A stretch of DNA of 64,000 nucleotides from AP-15 sp963732095 (GTDB lineage Bacteria; Pseudomonadota; Alphaproteobacteria; ATCC43930; CGMCC-115725): contig CAVSZA010000065.1 in NCBI GenBank assembly GCA_963732095.1, positions 62,001 to 126,000 of the forward strand, read 5' to 3'. Under the pieces are notes generated by a model. The model ran no database searches. It saw only the letters and a program-made list of their open reading frames with translations, and had not been told where the DNA came from. The translations under genes were made by a program, and so were the position numbers. Positions 52,777-62,372 of this stretch are shown here, piece by piece; the stretch's first letter is position 1; each line of letters starts with the position of its first letter.

Positions 52777-55225
52777 ATGTCGACTTCCGATGCGAACAGC
52801 TTGTCGGGCTCGCCCGTCCTGCGGCCTGGTGAACGGGGCGAGGTCGCCCTGTCGGCGGTCATCTGCACCTACAACCGGTACGATTTGTTGCCGGAGGCAA
52901 TCGAATCGCTGGCAGAACAGGACGTTCCAGCCGGCTCGCACGAGATTATCGTAGTCGACAACTTGCCGGATCAAGCTGCTGCCGCGCGCTTCGGACAGCG
53001 CTATGCAGGCTCGTCTAATCTTACCTACCTCGCCGAACCGATGCCGGGACTTTCCAACGCCCGGAACAGAGGCACGGCGGCGGCACTTGGCCGCATCGTC
53101 GCCTTTATCGATGACGACGCACGGGCTCGCCCGTCTTGGGCTAAAGAACTGCTGCACGCTTACGCCGCATTCGACGGCCGGGCGGGGATCGTGGGCGGCC
53201 GGATTGTGCCGCGCTGGACAGGTGAGAAACCGGCGTGGCTGGGCAAGCCGTTGCTCGGCTATCTCTCGCTCGTCGATTTGGGCCACGAGTTGCGTGAATT
53301 GTCCGCAGGAGAATGGCTCGCCGGGTGCAACCTTTCGTTCGACAGGGCGTGTCTGATTGCCGCAGGCGGTTTTTCATCGAGGCTCGGCCGCTTGGGCTCA
53401 AGGTCGACGCTCCTGTCGAACGACGAAATTGAGGCAAGCGAGCGCGAAACGGCGATGGGCAAGTTGGCAATATATGCGCCCAAAGCCGTGGTCGAGCATG
53501 TGATCCCGCCGGAGCGGCTGACGCAGAGTTGGTTTCTTCGGCGCGCCGCGTGGCAGGCGGTCTCGGACCTGCTGAGCGGACCGGAGCATGCGCCGGCCCT
53601 CTCTGAGATAGCATTGCGACGACTGTCCCGCAGGAGCTACGGAAGCCAGCTATTTGGCTCGTTGCGAAGTGCCGCGGCTCTCAAGCGAGAGATGGACCTC
53701 GCCTACAGCCTGGTGATTGCCGCCCTCTGTGGCGGTGTCCATCCGGAACAGTCCTGCGCTAGCGGGGGTGTGGCGCGTACCCGCGTTGTCGACAAGCTTG
53801 GCCAGATATTGCGCCTACGCCTTGCTTCGCGCTCCGCTGACCGCATCGGGCGGTCCAGCCTTTCCCCGCTTGCACTGAGCGCGCGGGAACTCCGTGAGGT
53901 GTATTCCAAAACCCGCCATCGGCGAGAGGCCGGAGCCATCATAATAGCACCTCCTTGGCCCAATACGGGAAGTTCAAATATCTTCGCAGCACAAGCTGCT
54001 GCACATAAAAATTTCGGCCATAAGACTATGCTTGTTCTCGGACCTCTCTATGTATCTCCTGGAAAGCAAGAAATCAGTGAACTAGAAACGGAGATGCATT
54101 TCGACGGAATATCAAACGTCGCTTACGGTATCACTCGCGATAAAAGGCGATCATACCTAAGCAAATCATTTCTGGACTGGGTTTTAGCCGGGCGTGACGA
54201 TTCCCTTGCCATAGATGCCAGATATGCTGCAGCCAGTGAGTGGCAAACTGGGATTTTAGATTTTATCGACAACTATCAGATCGATGTCATCCATGTGAAT
54301 CACGCATTCGAGATGCTCCTTGGCATGCGAATTCGAGAGCTGGTATTTCGACGAACTGGCAGGAAACCGCGCCTAATATGCGACACGCACGATGTACAAG
54401 CGAAAACCTACGCGAAGCGAGGTACCGAAAATCCCTTCAGTGGGCGAAAGGAACAATACTCTCAGCTACTAAATCAGAGTTGTCACTATATAGGAATGCA
54501 GATATCTTAATTCACTGTTCAAAACATGACAAAGGGTTTTTTGAGCAGAAATTGCCACTTATCCGCCATCAATTGGTAGTGCCGTGCATCAACCCGCAAC
54601 TTGAAAAATCACTGACCCAGATTAGAGGGCATTCCTACGGGACACGGTTTGATTTTTTATACGTCGGAAACAATAATTTCGCTAATTTCATCGCAGTGAA
54701 ATGGTTGCTTACCGAGGTTTTCCCGCTCCTGGATGGACCACCCCCGCGGATCGCCATAATTGGCCGTATCAAGGAACTTACGCGTCAGATGGATAAAATG
54801 TTATATAAAAAGTACCGACATTATTTTGTAGGAAGCGTGCCGGACTTGGGGATTTACTACTCCATTTCAAATTCAGTGCTAGCACCTTCGCTTGTGGGAA
54901 CTGGATGTTCTTTGAAATTTATTGAGGCTCTCTGTGCAGGTAAAGCAGTTATAGCGACGGCTGAACTCACTTAGAGGCCTTCCTGATCACGTACAAGAAG
55001 TTTGTACTGAGTTTGTCCGGGATACTCCTCGACAATTCGCCGAGGCCATGATGATGACGCGGGAGCACCGTCTCGGCGAGCACCAAAAGGCGGGATCAAT
55101 TTACGACAATTACTTCCACAGTAAGCACTACATAACCGAAATGAATGATCTGTTCACCGAAATCCTTGAGTTACGCGATAACGAAGAAAACCGCTCATCT
55201 ACCAGCACGACGGATCTTTTATGAT
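52777..55225 (+). pseudogene. GT2-GT4 two-domain glycosyltransferase with two frameshifts
   Basis: From ATG 52777 the first ~300 residues are a GT2 domain (VICTYNRYDLLPEAI, VVDNLPD, PMPGLSNARNRG, FIDDDARARPSW). A GT4-like domain begins near IIIAPPWPNTGSSN. The frame stops at 54508, but the sequence continues in a second frame (SLYRNADILIHCSKHD, FLYVGNNNFANFIAVKWL, LVGTGCSLKFIEALCAGKAV). It then passes into a third (LRGLPDHVQEVCTEFVRD) that ends at TGA 55223-55225. Single-base indels near 54470 and 54965 explain this. The 3' half is markedly AT-richer than the 5' half, hinting that the two domains have different origins. Confidence 0.72.
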
Positions 55226-55243
55226 CAGGCCGTTATCGCATGC

Positions 55244-56389
55244 TTAAACCGTGCAAACCACCCTGAGGCCGATGCGGCCTTGCCAGCCTGAGAAGTCGGG
55301 GGCAACGCTGTCGCGGTAGGCAGAGCGGCAGATCGCAGGGTTATGCGACCACGAGCCGCCGCGCAATATCCGCTGGCTGTCGGCGGGGCCCGAGAGGTTG
55401 GCGCTGCCGTCCACGGGGACATCTGCATAATTGGCGCTCCACATGTCTAGGCAATACTCCCAAACATTGCCGTGCATGTCGTAGAGGCCAAACCGGTTCG
55501 GTGGAAATGTCCCCGGAGGCGTCGTTTTGCCTCGAAAAACCCCAGTGGGGCCCTCACCGTAGGCGCCCAATTTATACGTCTTATCGTTATAGACGTCAGA
55601 GGCGACGCTCTTGCCATCGCTTTCGCCGCAAACCGCGCCGCCGGTTCCACAATAGTTCGCCAGCTCGGGGGTGATGGTCGGTCCGAAATGAAAGGGTCCC
55701 ATCGTGCCCGCGCGGCAGGCATATTCCCATTCGGCTTCGCTCGGCAGCCGATAGGCCCGCCCGGTGATCGCAGTCAGGCGCAGGCAAAATTCTTCCGCCT
55801 GGTGCCAAGTGATGCTCTCGACGGGAAGATCGATGCCCTTAAAGAACGACGAGTTCGGATCGAGGTTTCGGCGGATTTGGTCAGGGTGCGCCAATACGGC
55901 TGCAGACCACTGGGCCTGAGTGACGGGCGATGCGCTGATAAAAAACGGAGCGAGCGTGACATGGTGCTGCGGACCTTCATTGCCCTGGCGCTCCGGCTCA
56001 TCGACCGGCGAGCCCATCGTGAAACTGCCCCCCGGGATCGAGACCATGTCGAGCCCGGCAGCGGGACCGAGCGGTTCGGTGAACGCCGCGGCGGTGTATT
56101 TTTCCGGCGGGTTCCGGACCCCTTTCGAATCAACCGTTGCAACGTCGAAAGCAACAGTCCGCAACGACGGTTTTGATAACAGTCTGCGGATGGAAGGTGC
56201 GGCGATGATGGCGCCGGTCCCAGCGGCAGCGAGCGCGGCAACCCCCAGTGCCTGCCGCCGCGTCACCCTAATGGGCCGATTGAGGAACCGCCGGTCCGAG
56301 ATCGCTGGGCTGCGCGGCCGGCGCAATGGAGGCATTGGGCGCGGCGGCAGTGGAGGCGGATTGCTCGACGCGTCTGCCCTCTTTGGCAA
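55244..56389 (-). CDS. formylglycine-generating-enzyme (SUMF1) domain protein with Tat-like leader
   Basis: Residues ~42-65 (VTRRQALGVAALAAAGTGAII) look like a twin-arginine signal or membrane anchor. Residues ~112-380 form a SUMF1/FGE-sulfatase domain: MVSIPGGSFTMGSP, PVTQAQW, YRLPSEAEWEYACRAG, NRFGLYDMHGNVWEYC, RILRGGSWSHNPAICRSA and IGLRVV. The CxxxxC-type active-site pair of true FGEs is reduced to a single Cys, so sulfatase activation is unlikely and a binding or structural role is more plausible. The N-terminal ~40 residues overlap the TIR gene in another frame. In related genomes TIR and SUMF1 can be one polypeptide, so a frameshift near 56268-56300 may have split a single gene. Confidence 0.78.
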   Translation of the reverse strand: MPKRADASSNPPPLPPRPMPPLRRPRSPAISDRRFLNRPIRVTRRQALGVAALAAAGTGAIIAAPSIRRLLSKPSLRTVAFDVATVDSKGVRNPPEKYTAAAFTEPLGPAAGLDMVSIPGGSFTMGSPVDEPERQGNEGPQHHVTLAPFFISASPVTQAQWSAAVLAHPDQIRRNLDPNSSFFKGIDLPVESITWHQAEEFCLRLTAITGRAYRLPSEAEWEYACRAGTMGPFHFGPTITPELANYCGTGGAVCGESDGKSVASDVYNDKTYKLGAYGEGPTGVFRGKTTPPGTFPPNRFGLYDMHGNVWEYCLDMWSANYADVPVDGSANLSGPADSQRILRGGSWSHNPAICRSAYRDSVAPDFSGWQGRIGLRVVCTV

Positions 56390-56843
56390 TGTCGAGATTT
56401 AGCCGCCTGATCATTTCCGCAAAATCCGACTCCCACCGGTTGTGGCTCAGCTCAAACCCATTGCGATAAACCAGGTCCCTGATCTCTGCGGGCAATTGCT
56501 CGGGGGCAGGCATATGCGCCCCTTGCACCAGGATCGGCGTGACAACGATGTCGCGCTTGAGCGCCGCTTCGATCTCCAGGCGCACGAAATCACCGGGGTT
56601 CTGTAAGCGTATCCGTCCCTCTTCGTCTTTAACTTCGGCCCAGTCTTTGCCGATCAGCACCAGCATGAGGTCGCAAGATTCCAGCGTCTTTTGCAGTGCG
56701 CCGCGGAAGTCACGGCCCAAAGCGATGCTATCCACGTCCATGAATACCGAGTTCTTGCCCAGCTTCTCCAAAAGTTCGTTGAACAACGCCCGGGCTTCAC
56801 CGGCAGTGATCTCCCTTCTGTAGCTGATGAAGACTGTACTCAT
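56268..56843 (-). CDS. TIR domain protein
   Basis: The 191-residue protein has an N-terminal TIR domain (residues ~1-140): STVFISYRREITAGEARALF, KNSVFMDVDSIALGRDF, CDLMLVLIGKDW and FVRLEIEAALKRDIVVTPILV. The Glu in the last block is where catalytic TIR NADases carry theirs. The rest is a Ser/Ala/Pro-rich linker that runs into the SUMF1 protein frame. It is divergent from the DUF4231 gene. Bacterial TIRs act in NAD depletion or nucleotide-signal defence. Here that is suggested by context, not shown. Confidence 0.82.
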   Translation of the reverse strand: MSTVFISYRREITAGEARALFNELLEKLGKNSVFMDVDSIALGRDFRGALQKTLESCDLMLVLIGKDWAEVKDEEGRIRLQNPGDFVRLEIEAALKRDIVVTPILVQGAHMPAPEQLPAEIRDLVYRNGFELSHNRWESDFAEMIRRLNLDIAKEGRRVEQSASTAAAPNASIAPAAQPSDLGPAVPQSAH

Positions 56844-57131
56844 CTATGCTCAACCTGACAGTGCTGTGTGAGCCAGCGATCATCTCCCGATCGGACGGTG
56901 CGACTCAAGCACAAATTGCTAAGAATATTCCTCCGTCTGCGGATGCGTTCCCGGCTTGTGAACAGCAATCACGCGGCGCCGAAAGAGAGGCTCAATACGA
57001 TGATCTTGCTTTTGTTCGTCTTACTGGCATAATGACGATTTATTCCCACTCTTCCCACTAATAACATTGCTGATTGAACCTTGCGAGGATAGGATGTTGA
57101 CGGTGTCCAGACAGAAAAAGAGAGGAGCGCC

Positions 57132-57827
57132 GTGGCTCACTCTATGACGGATTCCTCGATTGTCCCCATCGATGGCGGGGCTGGAGCCAGGGAGCAAACC
57201 TCACCAGGGGAGGGCGGCGAGCCACTCCATGTCGGGCCGGGAGGCGCCCGCGAGTTAACGGAACAGCCGAGCCAACTCGAAAATCTCAAGGCCGCGGACC
57301 ACGCTGTAGATGACCCCACGGCAAAAGAACGGGATGCGTTGGCTGAACGATATTTCAAAGATGATTTGGCTGATCAGCGCCGGTGGTACAGCGAGAGAGC
57401 CGGCTTGTTCAAGACGCGTTCTGAATTGTTGGCTCTCCTCACCATCGTGCTGGGGTCATTGATTACGTTTATCCAAGTGTTTGGGGCTGCAGCGTGGGTG
57501 CCGATTGTGTCGGGGTCGATCGGCGCCATCGTCGCGATCGCGGCGGGTTGGCAACGTATCGCCCGCTATAGCGAGACCTGGATATCGTATCGGACTGCTT
57601 CAGAGCGGATGAAGCGCGAGCGTCGCCTCTATACCCACGGCGCCGGTTCCTACAGAGGATTGCCCGAGCGAGAGGCTTATCTGACATTCGTGGAAGCGAT
57701 CGAAGGCATCATCGCCGAAGAACAGAAGATATTTTGGCGAGAGCGCGGCAACAACCCGCCGACGCCTCCCGGCAATGCTGATGCCAAGATTATGGGAGAG
57801 CCGCGGGGATCATCGGCCACCCAGTGA
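57132..57827 (+). CDS. DUF4231 (SLATT-like) two-TM protein
   Basis: The 231-residue protein has a disordered Gly/Glu-rich N-terminus (~1-60) and then RYFKDDLADQRRWYSERAGLFKTR. Two membrane helices follow (ELLALLTIVLGSLITFIQVF; PIVSGSIGAIVAIAAGW), then a cytoplasmic helical tail (YRTASERMKRERRLY; FVEAIEGIIAEEQKIFW). This is the DUF4231 pattern, placed among SLATT-type predicted pore-forming effectors of nucleotide-signalling conflict systems. The start is GTG 57132, or an ATG four codons on. It converges with the SLOG-containing gene, a typical partner. Confidence 0.75.
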   Translation: MAHSMTDSSIVPIDGGAGAREQTSPGEGGEPLHVGPGGARELTEQPSQLENLKAADHAVDDPTAKERDALAERYFKDDLADQRRWYSERAGLFKTRSELLALLTIVLGSLITFIQVFGAAAWVPIVSGSIGAIVAIAAGWQRIARYSETWISYRTASERMKRERRLYTHGAGSYRGLPEREAYLTFVEAIEGIIAEEQKIFWRERGNNPPTPPGNADAKIMGEPRGSSATQ

Positions 57828-57877
57828 GAGGCGTGGCGGGCCCACCCATCGCGGAGCCTGATTGCCAGAATGGCGGC

Positions 57878-59881
57878 TCACAGAGTTGCAGGATCGAGGA
57901 TGAGCGGCTGTCGGCCGGTGAGCTTGCGGACGAACTCGACCATGTTTTGCGTTCCGCCCGGGCCATCGCCCGCCTCGCCATCCCACAGCGTGATGAAAGA
58001 AGCACGGTGCAGCCCTTGCGACAGCGTCGAGTAGAGGATCCAACGGTTGCAGCGGTCGTGGATACTGACACCAGCGGGCGCGGGCCCAAGCTCTTCCGGC
58101 ATGACGAGGACCGTGCAGCCGGGGTTCTCTGCTACGCGCGCGAAGCTGCGCTCCCATCGCCGGTCCGGGTCGGCGAATGTTACCGACTCGGCGAGGAACT
58201 CGTTCTCGGCGCGAGCAAGACGCAGCTCGATCCGCATGCCCCGTGCGAGGCATGCTTCGGCAAACAACAGGTCGCCCCCGGAAGCGCCGCCGCAAAGACC
58301 GAGATCGCCGGCGCTGGCCCCGACCTCGTCGAGCGCAGCCCGGATACGCGCCGCCGCTGCCTCGATCTTTGAAGGTGGAAAGCGGGGCGGCTTGGTCTTG
58401 CCGTCGCCGCGATCCGCCGGGTTGTCGATCATGTGGCCACTGAACATTACGACACGGTCCGGCTCCGATCGCTCTTCCGGACGGCTGCCGAGCAGAGCGT
58501 GCAACTGCTGCTCGGCGCGATCGGTCACGGCGACGGCTTCGGCAACGATCTCGCTTTGAAATTTCAGCTCGCCGAGAAAATCGAGCTGTTGACTGGTTAA
58601 GTTGAGCGCGAACCAATCGCGATTGGCAACCGCCAGCGCCGACGCCTCGGAGTAGTCGTCGATCGCGTCGTCCTTCCGATTCTCGATCAAGGCGAGTTCC
58701 GCCCGGGTGGCGAGCGACCAATAGTCCTTATTGCGCTCGACGGCGGCGGCGGCAGTCCAGCCGACGCCGGCGGCAATCAAGGCGAGCGGCAGCCTGCTTC
58801 GCCGACCGGTGACCTGCTCCCAAAGCCTCCCCAAGGTCAACGCGTTGACGCCCGGATAATAGTCTCCGGGAGCGGCACGAAATGCCTCGATATAGGCGGA
58901 GGCGGCGCTTTGCAATGTGGCCGCCGTGTCTCGCGCAGCGGCGACGGGGTCCAGCTTGCGCTGTGGATGCGCGTTCCAGATTTGCGTCCATTCATCCTTC
59001 CAAGTGCGGGCGAGGAGACCCAAGGTCTCGCCGTCCTTGCGTTCCTCGGCGAGACGGCGAAGGGTTTCGCGAGCCTCGGCGTAGCGCCCGGCGCGGCCCA
59101 AAGCGATGCCCTCGAGCTGGCGCGCTTCGACATCGTCCGGCTCGAGCTCGCGTGCGCGTTCGAGGACATTCAGCGCGTAGCGCGGCCGGTTGAGCCGGAC
59201 AAGCGCGCGCACCGCTGTGCGCAACGCCTCGAATTCGAGCACGCTGTTTGGCGTCTCCTCGGCTAGCACGAGAACGTCGCCCGGCCGCTGCTTGCGCCGT
59301 GCCACCTCGACGCGGCTTTGCCATCTCTCGAGCGCCTGCCAGAACTCGTTGACGTCGCCGACTTTGATGGTCTTCCAGTCCGGCTCTCTGAGACTGGGGA
59401 GCTGCTGATAGACCGGGCTCGCCCGCCGCCCGCGCCAGGCGCCGAGGGTCGCCTCGATTGCTTCCGTGAGAGCATTGCGCTCCGCTTCGACGCGGTCTGG
59501 ATCGAGCCGTCCGCCCTTGAGGGTAAAGCGTTGCATGCGCTGCCCCGCAATGTCAAACGGCAGCCGGTCGCGCAGCGCATAGGTGAGGACCGAGCCGCCT
59601 GCGCGCAATGCGTGGCGCACGCCGATTTCGTACCAGACGTTGGGATTGTCCAAGGTCAGGTCGGCGACGACAAACTCGGCGAGGAGCAGGTCCTGAAACA
59701 TGTCGAGGTGGATCGAGCCGCCGCGGCGGTCGGCGTCCGCACGGTGCGGCATCAAGCCGGCCGCCGCGATTGCCGGCGCAAAGAGGTCACGGTAAACGGC
59801 GTCGAAGTCGATCGCAGTCCCGTCCGGCGCTTTCTTCTCGCCAAACGGCATGATGACGAAAGCACGGCGAGTGAATGTCAT
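57878..59881 (-). CDS. deoxyribosyltransferase/TIR-like sensor with TPR (TRAFs-binding) and SLOG-like domains
   Basis: The 667-residue protein starts at ATG 59881 behind AGGAAGACGAGCC. Residues ~1-130 are a nucleoside-deoxyribosyltransferase-like fold (AFVIMPFGEKK, VYRDLFAPAI, EFVVADLTLDNPNVWYEIGVRHAL). Residues ~150-420 form a helical TPR-rich DUF4071/TRAFs-binding-like region (AVRALVRLNRPRYALNVLERARELEP, EGIALGRAGRYAEARETL). Residues ~460-640 are a Rossmann-like SLOG-type domain (MFSGHMIDNP, LGLCGGASGGDLLFAEACLARG, CTVLVMPEEL). The combination of nucleotide-processing and nucleotide-sensing folds is that of conflict-system sensors. It is convergent with the DUF4231 membrane gene. Confidence 0.75.
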   Translation of the reverse strand: MTFTRRAFVIMPFGEKKAPDGTAIDFDAVYRDLFAPAIAAAGLMPHRADADRRGGSIHLDMFQDLLLAEFVVADLTLDNPNVWYEIGVRHALRAGGSVLTYALRDRLPFDIAGQRMQRFTLKGGRLDPDRVEAERNALTEAIEATLGAWRGRRASPVYQQLPSLREPDWKTIKVGDVNEFWQALERWQSRVEVARRKQRPGDVLVLAEETPNSVLEFEALRTAVRALVRLNRPRYALNVLERARELEPDDVEARQLEGIALGRAGRYAEARETLRRLAEERKDGETLGLLARTWKDEWTQIWNAHPQRKLDPVAAARDTAATLQSAASAYIEAFRAAPGDYYPGVNALTLGRLWEQVTGRRSRLPLALIAAGVGWTAAAAVERNKDYWSLATRAELALIENRKDDAIDDYSEASALAVANRDWFALNLTSQQLDFLGELKFQSEIVAEAVAVTDRAEQQLHALLGSRPEERSEPDRVVMFSGHMIDNPADRGDGKTKPPRFPPSKIEAAAARIRAALDEVGASAGDLGLCGGASGGDLLFAEACLARGMRIELRLARAENEFLAESVTFADPDRRWERSFARVAENPGCTVLVMPEELGPAPAGVSIHDRCNRWILYSTLSQGLHRASFITLWDGEAGDGPGGTQNMVEFVRKLTGRQPLILDPATL

Positions 59882-60011
59882 CGGCTCGTCTTCCTCTAGG
59901 CCCTGATGCACACTGCAGTCGGCTTTCCTCCCGTCTAGCATTATCGGGGTGTAGAGAGAAGTTTGGCCGCCATCGATGATCCTGACGGCGGGTGCGGGTG
60001 TTGGGCCTGGG

Positions 60012-61509
60012 CTACTCCGGCCAGGCGCCGTAGCGGTGGATGTGGTAGGGGGTGCGGGCCAGACCCGGGCAATAGCTGCCGACAACCGGTTCGAGGGCTT
60101 CGTAAAGACGGCGGTTGTCGGCGTTGGCGGCGGCGAGACGCTCGCGCGCTGCCGCGATCCGGTCGCGCAGCCGGTCGAGATCGACGGTGACGACCCGGCG
60201 GTTGTCGACGACCAGACGGCCGCCGATCATGACGCTGGCGACGGCCGTCCCGTCCTCGGTGTGGACCAGCTGGTTGACCGGGTCGTTGAACGGCAGCCAG
60301 TTCGGATGATCGAGGTCGAGCATCACGATATCGGCCTTGTAGCCCGGCGCGAGGCGGCCGATCCGGTCGCCGAACCCCAAGGCGCGGGCGCTGCCCTCGG
60401 TCGCCGCCAGCGCCGCCTCGCGTGTCGTCAGCCAGCGCCGCCAACCCGGCCCCTGCACCTTTGAGACGAAGGACGCCAGCCGCATCGCCTCGTACATGTT
60501 CTGATTGTCGGCGCAATTCGCCCCGTCGGTGCCGATCCCCACGTTGACCCGCCGCTCCAGCATCGCCCTGGTATCGGCGAGCCCGCTGCCGAGCCGCATG
60601 TTGCTGCCCGGGTTGTGCGCCACCGAGGCGCCATGGTTGCCGAGGCGAGCCATGTCGTCTTCGTCGAGCCACACGCCGTGAGCCACCGTGAAATGCGGCC
60701 CGAGCACGCCGAGGCTGTCGAGATGCGCGGTCTGCGTCCGGCCGTAGAGCCGGATTCCCGGTTACCGCCTGCACCTTGGATTCGGCGACGTGGCTGTGGA
60801 CGCCGAGGCCGAACTCGCGCGCCAGATCGGCGCAGCCGAGGATGAAGGCGTCGGAACAGTGATGTGGTATCGTCGGCGCGACCGCGGGACGCACCCGGTC
60901 GCGGTCGAAGGACCAGCCGCGCAATGTCTCGCGGATCGCCGCCAGCGTCGCCTCGGCTGGCGGAAGACGCAGTTCGGCGACCCGCTCCTGGAGGGGCTTC
61001 GGCAACGCCTCCATCAGACCTGGGATAGCCTCGTAAAAGCTGCGGTCGGCGACCATTGGCGCGATGACCGCGCGCATGCCGACATCGGCATAGGCCTGAC
61101 CTGCCAAGGCCAGCCCTTCGGCGGTCGGCAATGGCCACTCGAAGGAAAGGTCATAGCAGGCGGTGCAGCCCTTCATGACCATCTCGACCGCGCCGAGCTG
61201 CGTCGAGAGATACTTGTCTTCGGCGGTGCGGTTTCCGGTGATCCACGGCGCCGCGCTCAGCAGCAATTCGAGGGGCCAGCGGTCGCCCATTCCCTTGGCG
61301 AGATTGCCGTGGCCGTGCGTGTGGGCGTTGACGAGACCGGGATGCAGCAACCGGCGCGCCGCCGTGATTTCGACCGCATCGGCCGGGGCCGGGCAGCCGG
61401 GCGGGCCGATTTCGCGGACCGTGTCGCCCTCGACGAGGATATCGGCGGGTTCTGCGGTTCCTGCGGCGATGTCGAGCACGCGGCCGCCGCGCAGGATCGT
61501 AAAGGCCAT
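60012..61509 (-). pseudogene. amidohydrolase of the 8-oxoguanine deaminase/chlorohydrolase type, frameshifted
   Basis: ATG 61509 follows GGGAGACGATACC. The first frame gives LVNAHTHGHGNLAKG (metal H-x-H), CSDAFILGCADLAREFGLGVHSHVAESKVQA, then derails near 60762. The second frame resumes with LGPHFTVAHGVWLDEDD (metal His), NPGSNMRLGSG and IGTDGANCADNQNMYEAMRLAS (catalytic Asp), ending ALARTPYHIHRYG-like at 60012. One extra base around CGGTTACC explains the break. Intact relatives deaminate or dechlorinate purine- and triazine-like heterocycles. All four metal-ligand blocks are present across the two frames. Confidence 0.8.
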
Positions 61510-61568
61510 GGTATCGTCTCCCACAAAGCGGCCCGTATGATAGACCGGAGCGCGGAAGGAGCCGAGCG

Positions 61569-62372
61569 ATGCCTAGTGTTATCGTGCAGCGGCGCGAGGC
61601 CGTTCTGGAGATCCTCCTGAATCGGCCGGCGGTGCTCAACGCGGCCAACCGCGAGATGATTGGCGAACTCGCCGCGGCGGCGGCCGAAGCCGCCGAGGAT
61701 GCCGTTTCTCGCGTCGTGCTGTTGCGCGGCGCCGGCTCGTATTTCTGCGCCGGCGGCGACATCAACATGTTTGGCGAACTGATCTCGCTCCAGCCCGCGG
61801 CCCGTGAACAGGCTCTTCGTGCGATCGTCGATACGTTGCACCCGCTGCTGACGACGTTGCGACAAATGCCGAAGCCCGTTGTCGTTGCGGCGCAGGGTGC
61901 GGCGGCGGGCTTCGGCCTCAGCCTCGTCCTCGCCGCCGATCTGGCAATCGCTGCCGAGGATTGTCTTTTCGCGTCCGGCTATATCCATCTCGGAACCAGC
62001 CCGGATGGCGGCATGACGATGACATTGCCCCGCATCGTCGGGCTAAAGCGGGCGGCGGAATTGATGTTGCTTGGCGACCGCTTTGATGCGCGGCGCGCCC
62101 TGGAGCTCGGCCTCGTCAATCGGTTGGTTCCGCCGGCGGGGCTCGAGGCCGAGGCGCTCGCGCTCGCGACACGGCTGGCGAATGGTCCGACCCATGCTTA
62201 CGGGCGCACCAAAGCGCTGATCGAGGCCTCGATAGGTCAAAGGCTGAATGCGCAGTTGCAGCGCGAGACCGAAAGCTTTGCCGCCTGCGCCGCGTCTGAG
62301 GAATTTGTCGAGGGCGTCCGCGCGTTTCTCGAAAAACGCCGGCCGGATTTTTTGGGAGCGAGGCAGCCGTGA
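61569..62372 (+). CDS. enoyl-CoA hydratase/isomerase family protein
   Basis: The 267-residue crotonase-fold protein has LNRPAVLNAANREMI, the oxyanion-hole block SYFCAGGDINMF and KPVVVAAQGAAAGFGLSLVLAADLAIA. The second catalytic region is YIHLGTSPDGGMTMTLPRIVG. Position 137, where classical hydratases have one Glu, is Thr/Ser here, with Asp nearby. This pattern is common in isomerases and hydrolases of the family. It is divergent from the amidohydrolase and overlaps the start of the lipoprotein gene by 4 nt. Confidence 0.86.
   Translation: MPSVIVQRREAVLEILLNRPAVLNAANREMIGELAAAAAEAAEDAVSRVVLLRGAGSYFCAGGDINMFGELISLQPAAREQALRAIVDTLHPLLTTLRQMPKPVVVAAQGAAAGFGLSLVLAADLAIAAEDCLFASGYIHLGTSPDGGMTMTLPRIVGLKRAAELMLLGDRFDARRALELGLVNRLVPPAGLEAEALALATRLANGPTHAYGRTKALIEASIGQRLNAQLQRETESFAACAASEEFVEGVRAFLEKRRPDFLGARQP

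Noticed and set aside
55244..56389. True formylglycine-generating enzyme for sulfatase maturation
   Set aside because: The active-site Cys pair is not present, and no sulfatase gene is in the window. The domain is probably used for another purpose.
56846..57061. A 71-codon frame between the TIR and DUF4231 genes
   Set aside because: No recognisable motif and no good start signal. More likely the divergent promoter region.
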